A DNA stretch of 64,000 nucleotides from Verrucomicrobiota bacterium (GTDB taxonomy: Bacteria > Verrucomicrobiota > Verrucomicrobiia > Opitutales > Oceanipulchritudinaceae). The stretch lies in assembly GCA_021208135.1 (NCBI GenBank), contig JAJOKB010000088.1, positions 1 to 64,000 of the forward strand. The letters are read 5' to 3'. A program made the position numbers and the translations under genes. Below the pieces are notes generated by a model, which saw nothing but the letters and a program-made list of their open reading frames with translations, was not told the DNA's origin and made no database searches. Shown here piece after piece: positions 10,683-21,181 of this stretch; positions within the stretch are counted from its first letter, which is position 1; the number at the start of each line of letters is the position of its first letter.

Positions 10683-13537
10683 TTATCGAACTCCGTGCAT
10701 GACCCGTCCCAGAATAGCGTACAACTGGGCAGGACGTATCGGCTTTGAAATGTAGGCGTTCATGCCTGCCTGGAGACACTTTTCCTCGTCCCCCTTCATC
10801 GCATGGGCCGTAAGGGCAACAATGAAGACCGGGGTACGTTCCGGGGATTGGCGCTCCAGCTGACGAATGGTTCTGGTGGCTTCCAAACCATCCATGACCG
10901 GCATCTGCACATCCATCAACACAACATCCCAATACCGCCTCTCCACCAACTTGACCGCTTCTGCGCCATTGGCCGCAGTAGTTACCCTGTGTCCAACGCG
11001 CTCCAGTAGTTTGGCAGCTACCTTGCGATTGATCGGCTCATCTTCAACCAATAATACGTCCAGTTCACTGAACTTATCGTCTTGAGTAGGCACCTGTGGT
11101 ACCTCTCCTTCCTGGACAACTTCACAGTGCGCACAAGATTCAGACAATTTCAGCGGCAATGAAAAATAGAAAGTGGTACCCATGTCCTGCTCACTGGTAA
11201 ACCATATGTCACCATGCATCAGATTCACCAATCGCTTGGCTATTGTAAGTCCAAGGCCGGTGCCACCATATTTACGCGCCACACTCGGATCAGCTTGGGT
11301 AAAGGCATTGAAAATATTCAACTTGTGTTCATTGGCGATGCCGATGCCGGTATCCTGAACACGGAACATAAGTTTTGGTCCGACACTTTCACTGTCACCT
11401 GTGCCCAGTTCCAACTCAAGTTCCACTGACCCTTTGTGGGTAAAGCGAAGCGCGTTACCAATCAAGTTGTTGAGTACTTGTTGCAATCGCAGTGAATCAC
11501 CTTCAACAAAGCGCGGTACCGAATCAGCGATGCATGACTTCAATAAAATTCCTTTGCGCTGTGCTTGCGCCTTAAACCCTTGCAGAACGGAGACAACCAA
11601 TGGTCTGATTTCCACCCGATCCAGATCCAGTTTAAGCTCTCCGGCCTCAATTTTCGAGAAGTCCAGAATGTCATTCAGCAAAGATAGTAAGGTTTCTGCT
11701 GAGGTGCGTACAGCCAGTAAATTCTCTCTCTGGTCACAACTCAATTGCGTTTCGAGAGTCAACTCAGTCATCCCCAGAATTCCGTTCATAGGCGTTCTGA
11801 TTTCATGACTCATATTGGCGAGAAAATCGCTTTTTGGCCTGATTGGCCCGATGCGCGATCATAGAAGCCTCAATATACTCCCGTCTCAGGTAGTCGGAAA
11901 AAACCAATACCGACAAGCGCCGAGCCAACCGTCCATACTGATGAGCATAGGCATTCCGCCTCGGCAATACAGCAAAGCCGATTTGCTGATTCACATGTTC
12001 CAGCGGCAATAGAACAGCTGGTTCACTCACGTTGATTTGCTTCAGGACCGAAGCGAGATTCCATTCCACAAAGGGCAAGTTCTCAAAGCCACTCCAGATC
12101 AAGGTATCGTGTTCACTGTCCTTGGTCCAGACTCCCAAAACCCCATCCACTTCACACCCGGAATTGAGGTATTCACTGCGCAAAAAAACACATGCAAAGT
12201 TTACGCCCACATCCTTCAACAACTGCGCAAACGCCTGAAGCGGAAATCCTGCCTCCGGACGCTTGCCACCGGCGTCATCAAATCGGTCCAACAGAGATTG
12301 GAAGCGGGACGATTCAAAATGCATTCGCATGGCAGGGACAGTGACTTCCTGCGAAATGAGTACACGCGCCTGACTTAAATGCATACGACGCTCGCGCATG
12401 TCGTGCCCTGTCAGTTCCAGACCTTCCAGATAGAGCTGAAATAGAGTCAACAAATTGTGCAGGTCGTTCAAATTATATCCATGGCGCTGAAAAATCCCAC
12501 ACAACGTCCGCAATGGGGTTAGAATATTGCCTCCGCGCAAAAACTCAGCAACCAGAGGCGCACACAAGCCTTCCGCCTGTTCACGGCTCAATCCGAAAAT
12601 GTTGTTCATCAAGTGGTCACTACACTTGGGCAACAACTCATCGCGCCCTACTTTGCTTTCTGGATCAATACTCTGGATGCGGGAGGATTCTACACCACAG
12701 GATAACCGAGGTACAAACCGGGACCGCCACAACACAGCCCCAGGCATCGGCTCGCCCGAGCACAGGTGATTTGCGACACTCTGGAATGCCTTGTAGCCTA
12801 ACTCAAATGAATTGGGATTCACCGACGCCAAGGGTGGCTGGAACCAGGAACATCGACTGATATTGTCGTAGCCCACCACTGCCACATCGTCAGGAATGCG
12901 GATTTTTTGTTTCTTCAGGATTCCTGCTGCCTCAATGGCAGCGTGATCATTGAGAGCAACCAAGGCGGTGAAATTCAGTTTGCGCTGCAAAAAGTCCAGA
13001 AACAAAGTCCGAAAATTACGGCACACTCCATCACCATCCGCCAATATCAAGTCGGGGTCAGGCTCCAGACCAAAGGCTTTGTGTGCAGCGATGTAACCTT
13101 GCAATCGTCGACTGGCCTCCGGACGAAACATACTGTTACCCAAAAAAAACAATCCGGCGGTGACCGGATTTGAGCAAAAAGGAGGTTGCTTCGTGCATAC
13201 CGCTAAGTCCGTCAGCAGTATAACCATGAAAGATATCAGATTGCCTGCCTACCAGAGCAATGGGCGGAATGGGTTTGGTTTCCCGCAGCCGTGCCAGATC
13301 TTCCAAAAGTCGACTGCCGGGAAAAATAATGATCAGTCCGGACAAATCCTCCAGTTTCAGCAGCATGCGCTGTTCAGCATCCAGTAAACTCATTTCGCTG
13401 TAGGAGGAATTTCCTGGAAAAGCAAAAATTTGCAGGGGAACACCACAATCATGAGCAGCCTGCACAGCACCCAGTTCAGCGGGAACCATGTAGTCTGCAC
13501 CCTGACAGGTGATCAGACCGATTAAATGTAAACTCAT
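10683..13537 (-). CDS. LacI-type sensor fused to hybrid histidine kinase/response regulator, two frame breaks
   Basis: Three frame segments (13537-13136, 13227-11803, 11813-10683) make one cytoplasmic protein of about 950 residues with no membrane segment. The N-terminal 270 residues resemble the LacI/PurR periplasmic-binding-like sugar sensor without the DNA-binding head ([25 protein letters not shown] is the typical end). A middle region of about 300 residues is unassigned. Then come HisKA with [11 protein letters not shown], HATPase with [17 protein letters not shown] and GTGLGLTI, and a receiver with LVEDEP, phospho-acceptor VLMDVQMP and SKPIRP. It would convert sugar or nucleoside sensing into phosphotransfer. 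Breaks: eight A at 13142-13149 (seven expected) and five T at 11830-11834 (four expected). No separate output regulator is adjacent. Confidence 0.85.
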
Positions 13538-13585
13538 GGGGGAGAGGGAAAATCGTTGTATAGTAGGAGGAAGACTTTAGGAAAG

Positions 13586-14098
13586 CTAAAATACTACAAG
13601 CACAAAAATGAATAAAACACCCCATGTGCATAAGGCGGCAGCCAAATCATCGGCAACAATGCCCCAGCCGTGTGGCAACTTTTGTAAGGAATTAACAAAC
13701 AAAGGCTTGGTGATATCAAAATAGCGGAACAGGAGAAACCCGCCAATAGCCCAAGGCCAAAACATTGCATCGGCAGGCAGCAGGGACGATAAACCGACAA
13801 AACACAGAGGCACCGCTACCACTTCGTCCAGAATGACTTCGCCCGGATCCCGTTTCTGCAAGACGACCTCAGCCTGCCCGCAGAACACCACAGCTGCTGC
13901 CGACATTACAAGAATAGCCAAAAGTTGCCAGGCAGGTGTCCAGGTATGCATCACTGTCGTGTAAAGTAACAATCCCACAATGCTGCCGTTGGTGCCCGGA
14001 GCCTTGCCCCAGTAGCCTATTGGCCCACAGGTCGCGGCAAAAGCCACCCAACGGGCAGGAATCAGTGACCACCAAAGCGGCCGTTGCGCCTTAATCAT
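13586..14098 (-). CDS. pgpA: Phosphatidylglycerophosphatase A
   Basis: PgpA removes the phosphate from phosphatidylglycerol phosphate to give phosphatidylglycerol. From ATG 14098 it has 170 residues, with several membrane segments and the family blocks GKAPGTNGS (about 31-39), DEVVAVP, FRYFDITKP and LPHGWGIVADD. The start overlaps the pgsA stop by 4 bases (ATGA), and PgsA makes its substrate, so the two steps are coupled in one operon. The open frame extends further upstream but that part overlaps pgsA and has no family similarity. Confidence 0.9.
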   Translation of the reverse strand: MIKAQRPLWWSLIPARWVAFAATCGPIGYWGKAPGTNGSIVGLLLYTTVMHTWTPAWQLLAILVMSAAAVVFCGQAEVVLQKRDPGEVILDEVVAVPLCFVGLSSLLPADAMFWPWAIGGFLLFRYFDITKPLFVNSLQKLPHGWGIVADDLAAALCTWGVLFIFVLVVF

Positions 14099-14718
14099 GT
14101 TTGCTGACCTCCCCTGCGGAACGCAGTAAGGGACCATATTGCAATACATAACTGACTCCCCGAACTCACCGTCAGCCAGGATGCATAGAGAAAGTAAAGG
14201 TAGCCATTGACCAGAATCCAGAAAGCCAACCAATCCAGATTGATGCCCAGCCAGGTTGCGAAGTCGCGCTCAAACATGGGCACCGCAAACAACACGCAGA
14301 TACTGGTGATCTGCCAAATTGTTTTGCGCTTGCCAGCCTTTTCAGCGGCCAGAACGATCCCCTTGCGCGCAGCCAGCATGCGCATCCCAGTGACTCCCAA
14401 TTCGCGCGCTGCAATCAGCACAAACAACACTAAAGCGGGAATCGGCCACCACGTCGAAAGCAACCCTGTTACCATCAACAGCACGTATGATCCAAGCACC
14501 ATCACTTTATCCACAATAGCGTCCGCTATCTTACCGAAATTGGTGATGGCATTGTACTTTCTGGCAAAATAGCCATCGAGAAAATCCGATATGGCACCAT
14601 ACAAAGCGCTGAAAAACACGATGGTGGCGGCACCTGTCCATGTCTGTCCGGCCAAACTGAATAACAGCGCCAGAACCAATATGCGGGAAAAGGTGATTAA
14701 GTTGGGCAAATGCTTCAT
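14095..14718 (-). CDS. pgsA: CDP-diacylglycerol-glycerol-3-phosphate 3-phosphatidyltransferase
   Basis: PgsA condenses CDP-diacylglycerol with glycerol-3-phosphate in the inner membrane to form phosphatidylglycerol phosphate. The CDP-alcohol phosphotransferase motif D-x2-DG-x2-AR-x8-G-x3-D-x3-D is complete at residues 45-70 (D45, D48, G49, A52, R53, G62, D66, D70). The 207-residue protein has multiple hydrophobic helices. It is followed with a 4-base overlap by pgpA. The promoter probably lies in the 60-base gap to the divergent coaD. Confidence 0.93.
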   Translation of the reverse strand: MKHLPNLITFSRILVLALLFSLAGQTWTGAATIVFFSALYGAISDFLDGYFARKYNAITNFGKIADAIVDKVMVLGSYVLLMVTGLLSTWWPIPALVLFVLIAARELGVTGMRMLAARKGIVLAAEKAGKRKTIWQITSICVLFAVPMFERDFATWLGINLDWLAFWILVNGYLYFLYASWLTVSSGSQLCIAIWSLTAFRRGGQQT

Positions 14719-14772
14719 GAAAATTGTGCCTGTATGGTAATTGCCAATCGCAACAAAATTACCCTAGGGTGA

Positions 14773-15274
<502 letters not shown>

Positions 15275-15291
15275 ACCCACTAGCCTTGTCT

Positions 15292-16614
15292 ATGTCCGCT
15301 TCCAAAAAACGGGTGCTCGGAGCACTATTTCTGACCATTTTCATCGATCTGGTTGGATTCTCCATAATATTTCCGCTGTTTCCTGCGATGCTGCAGTATT
15401 ATCTGGGGCAGCAAGGTGAGAACAGTCTAATCGGCAACCTGCACCAGTGGTTGGTATCTATAACGCCCGAGGGCAGTCAACAAACCTTTTTGGTCGCTGT
15501 GTTGTTTGGTGGCTTGCTCGGAACGTTATTCAGCCTGTTGCAATTCATCACAGCCCCACTGTGGGGTGCGTGGTCAGACCGGGTCGGACGCAGAAAGGTG
15601 TTGCGCATTACCATAGCGGGAACCGCAATTTCCTATCTGGTGTGGGGATTGAGTCAATCCTTTGAGGCTCTCATTCTTGCCCGTATTCTGGGTGGCATTA
15701 TGGCTGGCAATCTGGCTGTGGCCACTGCGGCTGTGAGCGATGTCACCAGCGCAGCCGACAGATCCAAAGGTATGGCGTTAGTGGGCATTGCTTTTGGCCT
15801 TGGTTTTATTCTGGGTCCCGCCATCGGTGGCTACGGTTACTTGCTGCAGGCACAGTTACTCGAGTCGGGTGCAACATGGCTCGCCTGGGCACCGCATCCA
15901 TTCGTGTTGCCTGCCCTGGCGGCATTCGTGTTGAGCTTGTTGAATTTTGCCTGGGTGAGCCGCGTATTTAAAGATAGCTTGAACCAACCTGCCAACGACG
16001 CGACGCACTCGCATAAACGCTCCTGGTTTGGATTCTTCGGATTGCAAAACCCGGCTGTTGCCCACGCCAGCAGGGTGTACTTTATCTTTATTTTCGCCTT
16101 TGCCGGAATGGAATTCACCCTTACCTTTCTAGCATTTGAACGTCTGTTTTATGAGCCACAGGACATGGTGCGCATGTTCCTCTTTATCGGTTTCATTCTC
16201 GCCTTCACCCAAGGATTTATCGTGCGCAGGTATGCCCACTCCATCGGAGAAATCCCTTTGTGTATTTCGGGGCTTCTGTGTGGGTTACTGGGCTTGGTTC
16301 TACTGGCAGCAGCCTATAACCCTACCCTGTTCTACATTGGACTTGCATTGATGGGAATTGGCATTGGCTTGAGCAGTCCGACCCTCACGGCTTTGGTCTC
16401 CCTGTATTGTGGCCCACGTGAACAAGGCGCTTATTTGGGCGCATTCCGCTCCGCTGGCGCGTTAGGCCGGGCCTTTGGTCCACTGACTGCCGCTGTGTGC
16501 TTCTGGCAATTTGGGTCGGACATAACCTACTTGGCAGGGGCAGGGATACTGATCATTGCTGCCCTACTGGCCATTTTCCTCCCCAAACCATTTATCCCTC
16601 CCGACGCCCATTGA
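15292..16614 (+). CDS. MFS transporter, TetA-like drug/metabolite exporter
   Basis: An inner-membrane major facilitator superfamily protein of about 440 residues with a 12-helix pattern. The cytoplasmic loop between helices 2 and 3 carries the family signature in WGAWSDRVGRRKVL, and the end of helix 5 contains GFILGPAIGG (motif C of proton antiporters), which points to export. The closest general type is the TetA/YceL-like group, but the substrate is not visible. The start is ATG 15292; a TTG two codons upstream is less likely. It lies 17 bases after coaD and could be cotranscribed with it. It converges with the M20 peptidase, 3 bases away. Confidence 0.85.
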   Translation: MSASKKRVLGALFLTIFIDLVGFSIIFPLFPAMLQYYLGQQGENSLIGNLHQWLVSITPEGSQQTFLVAVLFGGLLGTLFSLLQFITAPLWGAWSDRVGRRKVLRITIAGTAISYLVWGLSQSFEALILARILGGIMAGNLAVATAAVSDVTSAADRSKGMALVGIAFGLGFILGPAIGGYGYLLQAQLLESGATWLAWAPHPFVLPALAAFVLSLLNFAWVSRVFKDSLNQPANDATHSHKRSWFGFFGLQNPAVAHASRVYFIFIFAFAGMEFTLTFLAFERLFYEPQDMVRMFLFIGFILAFTQGFIVRRYAHSIGEIPLCISGLLCGLLGLVLLAAAYNPTLFYIGLALMGIGIGLSSPTLTALVSLYCGPREQGAYLGAFRSAGALGRAFGPLTAAVCFWQFGSDITYLAGAGILIIAALLAIFLPKPFIPPDAH

Positions 16615-16617
16615 GGT

Positions 16618-18007
16618 TTACCTCGATTTAGTGTCGGAGGGGGTGACCAAAGAGAGTAAAATCTGTTCGCTGACCAGTGTACCCTTGTGGAACATCGCCA
16701 GATCAAAACCTTCATTCGGTGCATGCAGGTTGTCGGCAGCGGTGAACATACCCAGCATGAGTGAATCCATTCCGGTTACCGTTTTGAGCATCCCGATGAT
16801 AGGAATACTCCCACCTTCCATCATGTAAAGCGGCGGTTGGCCGAAAATTGTGCTGATGGCATCACCAGCGGCACGAAAAAGCGGCAGACAGGTGCGGATT
16901 CTGGGCGGGATCAGCAGGCTCTTTTCCTGCGGGAGTGACGCGATAGGGAGGTCCGTAATGATCCTTGCGGATCGACAACTGCAAGAGTTCAGGGGCACGC
17001 GCACGAATGGCGTCGATTACCAGTTGCTCGATGACCACAGGATCCTGATTGGCCACCAAACGACAGCTGATTTTGACCGAAGCCTTGGAAGGTATGATGG
17101 TTTTGGATCCGTCGCCCTGATAGCCACCTTTGATACCATTGAACTCCAGTGTAGGCATGAGGCGGGTAACCTCGAAAGGATTCAAGCCGTGTACCGAGGT
17201 AAACCCTTTGACCCCAAGCGATTCGGCATATTGCTGCGGGGTTTGCTGTAACTTTGCTATTTCAGCGCGTTCCCAATCCTGAGGCGGCACCACAGAGTCG
17301 TAAAATCCAGGAATGTTGACAGTACCGTCGGGATTGTGCAGTGAGGAGCATAAATCACACAAGGCCCGAATCGGATTTAATAGAGCACCACCGTGTAAAC
17401 CCGAATGCACATCGCTGCTGGCACCAGACAATTCTACCTCTACACAGGTTATGCCGCGCAATGCAGTAGTAATGGCAATTTGATCAGTACCTGGGCTTTG
17501 CGTATCCGATAGCAACACAAAATCCCCTTTGATGCGATCGCCCAGATGGTCGAGGATAGCGCTGAAGCTCGGACTGCCAATTTCTTCTTCCCCTTCGATC
17601 AAAAAGCTGAGCCGCAAAGGCAGGTCAGGATACTTTTCCAACAATCGGGCTGCAGCGGTGATGTGAACCATCATCGGCCCCTTGTTGTCCGCTGTGCCCC
17701 GGCCAAACATACGCCCGTCCTTGATGGTGGGCTCGAAGGCCGGAGTGTGCCACAGATCAAGAGGATCTGCTGGTTGCACATCATAGTGACCATAGATAAC
17801 CACGTGCGGCCAATCTGCCGGCCCTGTCCTGGTGGCAAAAATAGCTGGGTGAAGAGGAGTTGGCACCTCTTCAACATCCAGCCCCATTTGCATGAACAAT
17901 GCTACCAACCGAGCGCGGGCAGCCGCCATACCCTCGGCAAACTTAGAATCTGTGGAAACGCTTGGTGCGCGCACCAGATCCGCGATTACAGCTACCGGAT
18001 CAAACAT
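16618..18007 (-). CDS. M20-family dipeptidase, one frame break
   Basis: A cytoplasmic M20/M28-fold zinc metallopeptidase of about 460 residues of the carnosinase/dipeptidase type. Metal ligands and catalytic residues are visible: His-Asp in YGHYDVQP, bridging Asp in GRGTADNKGP, catalytic Glu in EGEEEIGS, Asp in LLSDT and the last His in NLHAPNEGF. ATG 18007 overlaps the end of phoU by 8 bases, so it is translated as the last gene of the pst-phoU operon. The frame shifts within five A at 16876-16880 (four expected). Placement behind phoU may mean phosphate-controlled expression; the natural substrate is unknown. Confidence 0.85.
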
Positions 18008-18674
18008 TGGCGCGCTTGGTCTTTTCAGTGTGACGAATATCCATCCCACGCAGCAAGTACACGATCTCCTCGGCAATATTGGTGGCGTGATCGCAAATAC
18101 GCTCAATAGCTTTTGAGATAAATATCAGATCGATGTAATCGCTGGCCAGTTCAGGTGAACCCTGCACCTTTTCAGTGAAAAACTGAAAGTTGCGCCGGTG
18201 CATTTGGTCAATTTCTTTGTCGCGCATGGGCAGCGATTCAGCCTTGCCGGAATCATCGCCTACCAGACATTCAACCACCTCGCGCACTAAATCAACTGCC
18301 TGCAAGGACAGTTCTGGCAACATCCCCATTTCCAGCATGTGCCGGGATTCCATCAGGCGAATAACGCGCTTGGAAATGCTGGTGGACTCGTCGGCCATGC
18401 GCTCGAGATCGTGACTCACCTTCATAATGACAATCAACAAACGCACATCTGAGGCAACGGGTGAGCGCAAGGCAATGTAACGACTGGCTTCGGCATCAAT
18501 AGCAACTTCCAGTTCGTCGATGACATCATCGGACTTTATGACGCGCTCAGCCAATTGGATGTCGCCTCCATGCAGGGCAGCAAGGGCATCACTGATATTG
18601 GTCACAGTGCGCTCAGCCATCACAAGTAATTGCGTGCGCAGGTTTTCGAGTTCCCCCTGATAAAAGCGTTTCAT
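18000..18674 (-). CDS. phoU: Phosphate signalling/transport regulator PhoU
   Basis: PhoU is a two-repeat helical bundle protein that moderates Pst transport and passes the phosphate state to the PhoR kinase. The 224-residue protein has the family metal-binding helices, with E/D-x3-D in DDVIDELEVAIDAEA and DLERMADESTSIS in the first repeat and ERICDHATNIAEEIVYL in the second. It lies 14 bases downstream of pstB in the same orientation. No phoB or phoR gene is found in this window. Confidence 0.94.
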   Translation of the reverse strand: MKRFYQGELENLRTQLLVMAERTVTNISDALAALHGGDIQLAERVIKSDDVIDELEVAIDAEASRYIALRSPVASDVRLLIVIMKVSHDLERMADESTSISKRVIRLMESRHMLEMGMLPELSLQAVDLVREVVECLVGDDSGKAESLPMRDKEIDQMHRRNFQFFTEKVQGSPELASDYIDLIFISKAIERICDHATNIAEEIVYLLRGMDIRHTEKTKRANV

Positions 18675-18688
18675 GCGAAAAATAATGG

Positions 18689-19516
18689 TTATCCGAAGCG
18701 TCCGGAAACGTAGGCTTCGGTTTGTGAATTGATTGGATTCATAAAAATAGCCTCAGTTGAGTTGTATTCAATCAATTTCCCCAGATAAAAGAATGCAGTG
18801 CGGTCAGAGACACGGGCTGCTTGTTGCATATTGTGGGTAACGATGACAATCGTGAACTGCTTTTTCAGCTCATGAATCAAGTCTTCAATTTTCCCGGTCG
18901 CTATGGGATCCAATGCGGAACAGGGTTCATCCATCAAAATGATCTCGGGCTGATTGGCGATGGCACGGGCGATGCAGAGCCGCTGCATTTGTCCACCAGA
19001 CAAGCCAAAGGCACTTTGATGCAATCGGTCCTTAACTTCGTCCCATAAGGCTGCGGCGTGCAGACTGCGCTCGACGACCTCATCGAGTTCAGACTTTCGG
19101 TGGCGGCCAGCGACGCGCAAGCTGTAAACAATGTTCTCATAGATGGATTTCGGAAACGGATTGGATTTCTGAAAAACCATCCCAATGCGCTTGCGCAAGG
19201 AAATCACCTCAATATCGGGGTCAAAGATGCTGTGGCCATCAATGAAAATATCTCCCTCATGACGAATGCCATCAATGAGGTCATTCATGCGATTGATATT
19301 GCGCAACAGTGTCGATTTACCGCAACCAGAGGGACCGATAAAGGCCGTCACCTGCCGCTCTGGAATATCCAGATTGAGATCAAACAAGACCTGATGGACC
19401 CCGTTGTAAAAGAAGTTAAAGTTGCGCACGCTGATGTAGTCGGCACGCAAGGGAACATCGGAAGTGGTTACCGATGCTTGAGGCGTGACAGCAGTTTTGA
19501 TGGCTGGATCGGGCAT
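18689..19516 (-). CDS. pstB: Phosphate ABC transporter ATPase PstB
   Basis: The ATP-hydrolysing subunit of the high-affinity phosphate importer. The 275 residues include a non-conserved N-terminal tail of about 25, Walker [10 protein letters not shown] at 61-69, the PstB-type Q loop [17 protein letters not shown], signature [16 protein letters not shown], and Walker B IILMDEP followed by CSALDP. The frame is intact, unlike pstA and pstS. It lies 10 bases after pstA and before phoU. Confidence 0.96.
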   Translation of the reverse strand: MPDPAIKTAVTPQASVTTSDVPLRADYISVRNFNFFYNGVHQVLFDLNLDIPERQVTAFIGPSGCGKSTLLRNINRMNDLIDGIRHEGDIFIDGHSIFDPDIEVISLRKRIGMVFQKSNPFPKSIYENIVYSLRVAGRHRKSELDEVVERSLHAAALWDEVKDRLHQSAFGLSGGQMQRLCIARAIANQPEIILMDEPCSALDPIATGKIEDLIHELKKQFTIVIVTHNMQQAARVSDRTAFFYLGKLIEYNSTEAIFMNPINSQTEAYVSGRFG

Positions 19517-19526
19517 GATGAGAAGT

Positions 19527-21180
19527 TTAAAAGGCTTGCGAAGCGTAACGGCGGCGCAGGCGGTTGCGGATGAGGATCGCGGCCAGATTCAAGGCCACAA
19601 CAAGCAAAATAAGTATCAGGGTGGTAGCAAAAACCATGGGTTGGGCAGCCTCCGAATCCGGTGACTGAAATCCAAGGTCATAAATATGGAACCCCAGGTG
19701 CATGAACTTGCGCTCAAGGTGGATGAAGGGGAATAAACCGTCTACAGGCAAGCTGGGGGCAAAAGCGACCACGCCAACCAAGATGAGAGGCGCAACTTCG
19801 CCGGCGCCACGTGCCATGGCAAGCACGAGTCCGGTGAGAATGCCGGGAGCAGCGGCTGGCAGCACCAAATACTGAATGGTTTGCCACTTGGAGGCACCGC
19901 AAGCGAGCGAACCCTCACGCACACCGCGCGAAACAGCAGCAAGGGCTTCCTCGGTTGCCACAATCACCACAGGGACAGTTAACAATGCCAATGTAAGGGA
20001 AGCCCAAAGCACACCTCCGGTGCCAAAAGTGGGTGTTCCCATTTCCGTAGCACGGGGGAAAAATATGCGGTCGATATTACCCCCCATAAAATATACGAAA
20101 AACCCGAGTCCAAATATGCCAAAAACGATAGAAGGCACACCCGCGAGATTGTTGATGGCAATACGCACCGCACGCACAAACAGGCCTTGGCGCGCATATT
20201 CACGCAGATAAATCGCCGCCATCACTCCGAATGGCGTCACTGCCGCGCTCATCAATACGGTCATGATAAATGTACCGAAAATAGCAGGCCAAATACCGCC
20301 TTCGGTATTTGCCTCACGCGGATACTCCGAAAGAAATGACCAGATATGCTGGAAGAACAAAACCACACGCTGCAGAAAATGCAGTTGATTGGGTGCATAA
20401 ACATGCACCAGGTCGCCTACTGTGATGCTGCGCACCTGTCCGGTTGCCAGGCTGTACTCGAGACGATTTTCTACAAGTTGGCGACGCAGTGCTGCAGCTT
20501 GTGCCGCAAGAGGCTCAAAATCGGACTGTAAAACCGCTATGCGTTCATGGATGCGATCCAGTTGCATTTGCTGTGCTACAGTGCGCTCGCTGAGATTTTC
20601 CAGGTAGCGACGGTCGAGATCCAAACGACGCATTTGTTCATTAATGCGGCCAATCTGGTTGCGTTCGATCCGGTGAATCTCCCGGCGGCGCTCGTGTACC
20701 TGGGCAAGTTGGCTATTCAAGGTATCCCCAAAACTGCTGTCAGTAGCCTGGACCGCTGTGCCATCGGCAAAAAACTATCCGCTGCGGGAACAGTAAACCA
20801 CTGCCCCACTCCATGCGCTCGGCAAATAACACCTCAGCCGGTTGAGAAGTGGATGCGATATGGGAAACATCGAAAAACGCGAATGAGGCACCGTAGGTCT
20901 CTCGATTACCTACGAAAAGCTTAAGTTCGACGCGATCCGGATGAGTGGCATTGGCTCTCTGACCAACAATGATACCAGTGACACTACGGCCACCGTGAAA
21001 AGCAGGGGCATCTTCCCGCAATTCGATTTGTACGACGCGTTGCGGCCAGAATACACTGACTCCGTTGACAAAAACCAGTAAGAGCAATCCGGCTATCATC
21101 GCCAAGGCGGCGGCCAGACCCATCCCGGTAAACCAGACGAAAACTTCCCCTTTGGGCTGCACTGAATGCGAGTTCTTCAT
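19527..21180 (-). CDS. pstA: Phosphate ABC transporter permease PstA with coiled-coil insert, one frame break
   Basis: The second permease subunit of the Pst importer. From ATG 21180 it has one N-terminal membrane helix (about 17-40), then about 250 extracytoplasmic residues, including a long heptad-rich coiled coil ([20 protein letters not shown] onward, about 150-230), and then the conserved permease domain with the EAA loop [19 protein letters not shown]. Ordinary PstA is about 290 residues, so roughly 250 are added. The frame changes within six A at 20769-20774 (five expected). The ATG is one base after the pstC stop. The coiled coil may bind PstC's insert or a periplasmic partner; this is inference. 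Confidence 0.88.
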
Positions 21181-21181
21181 G

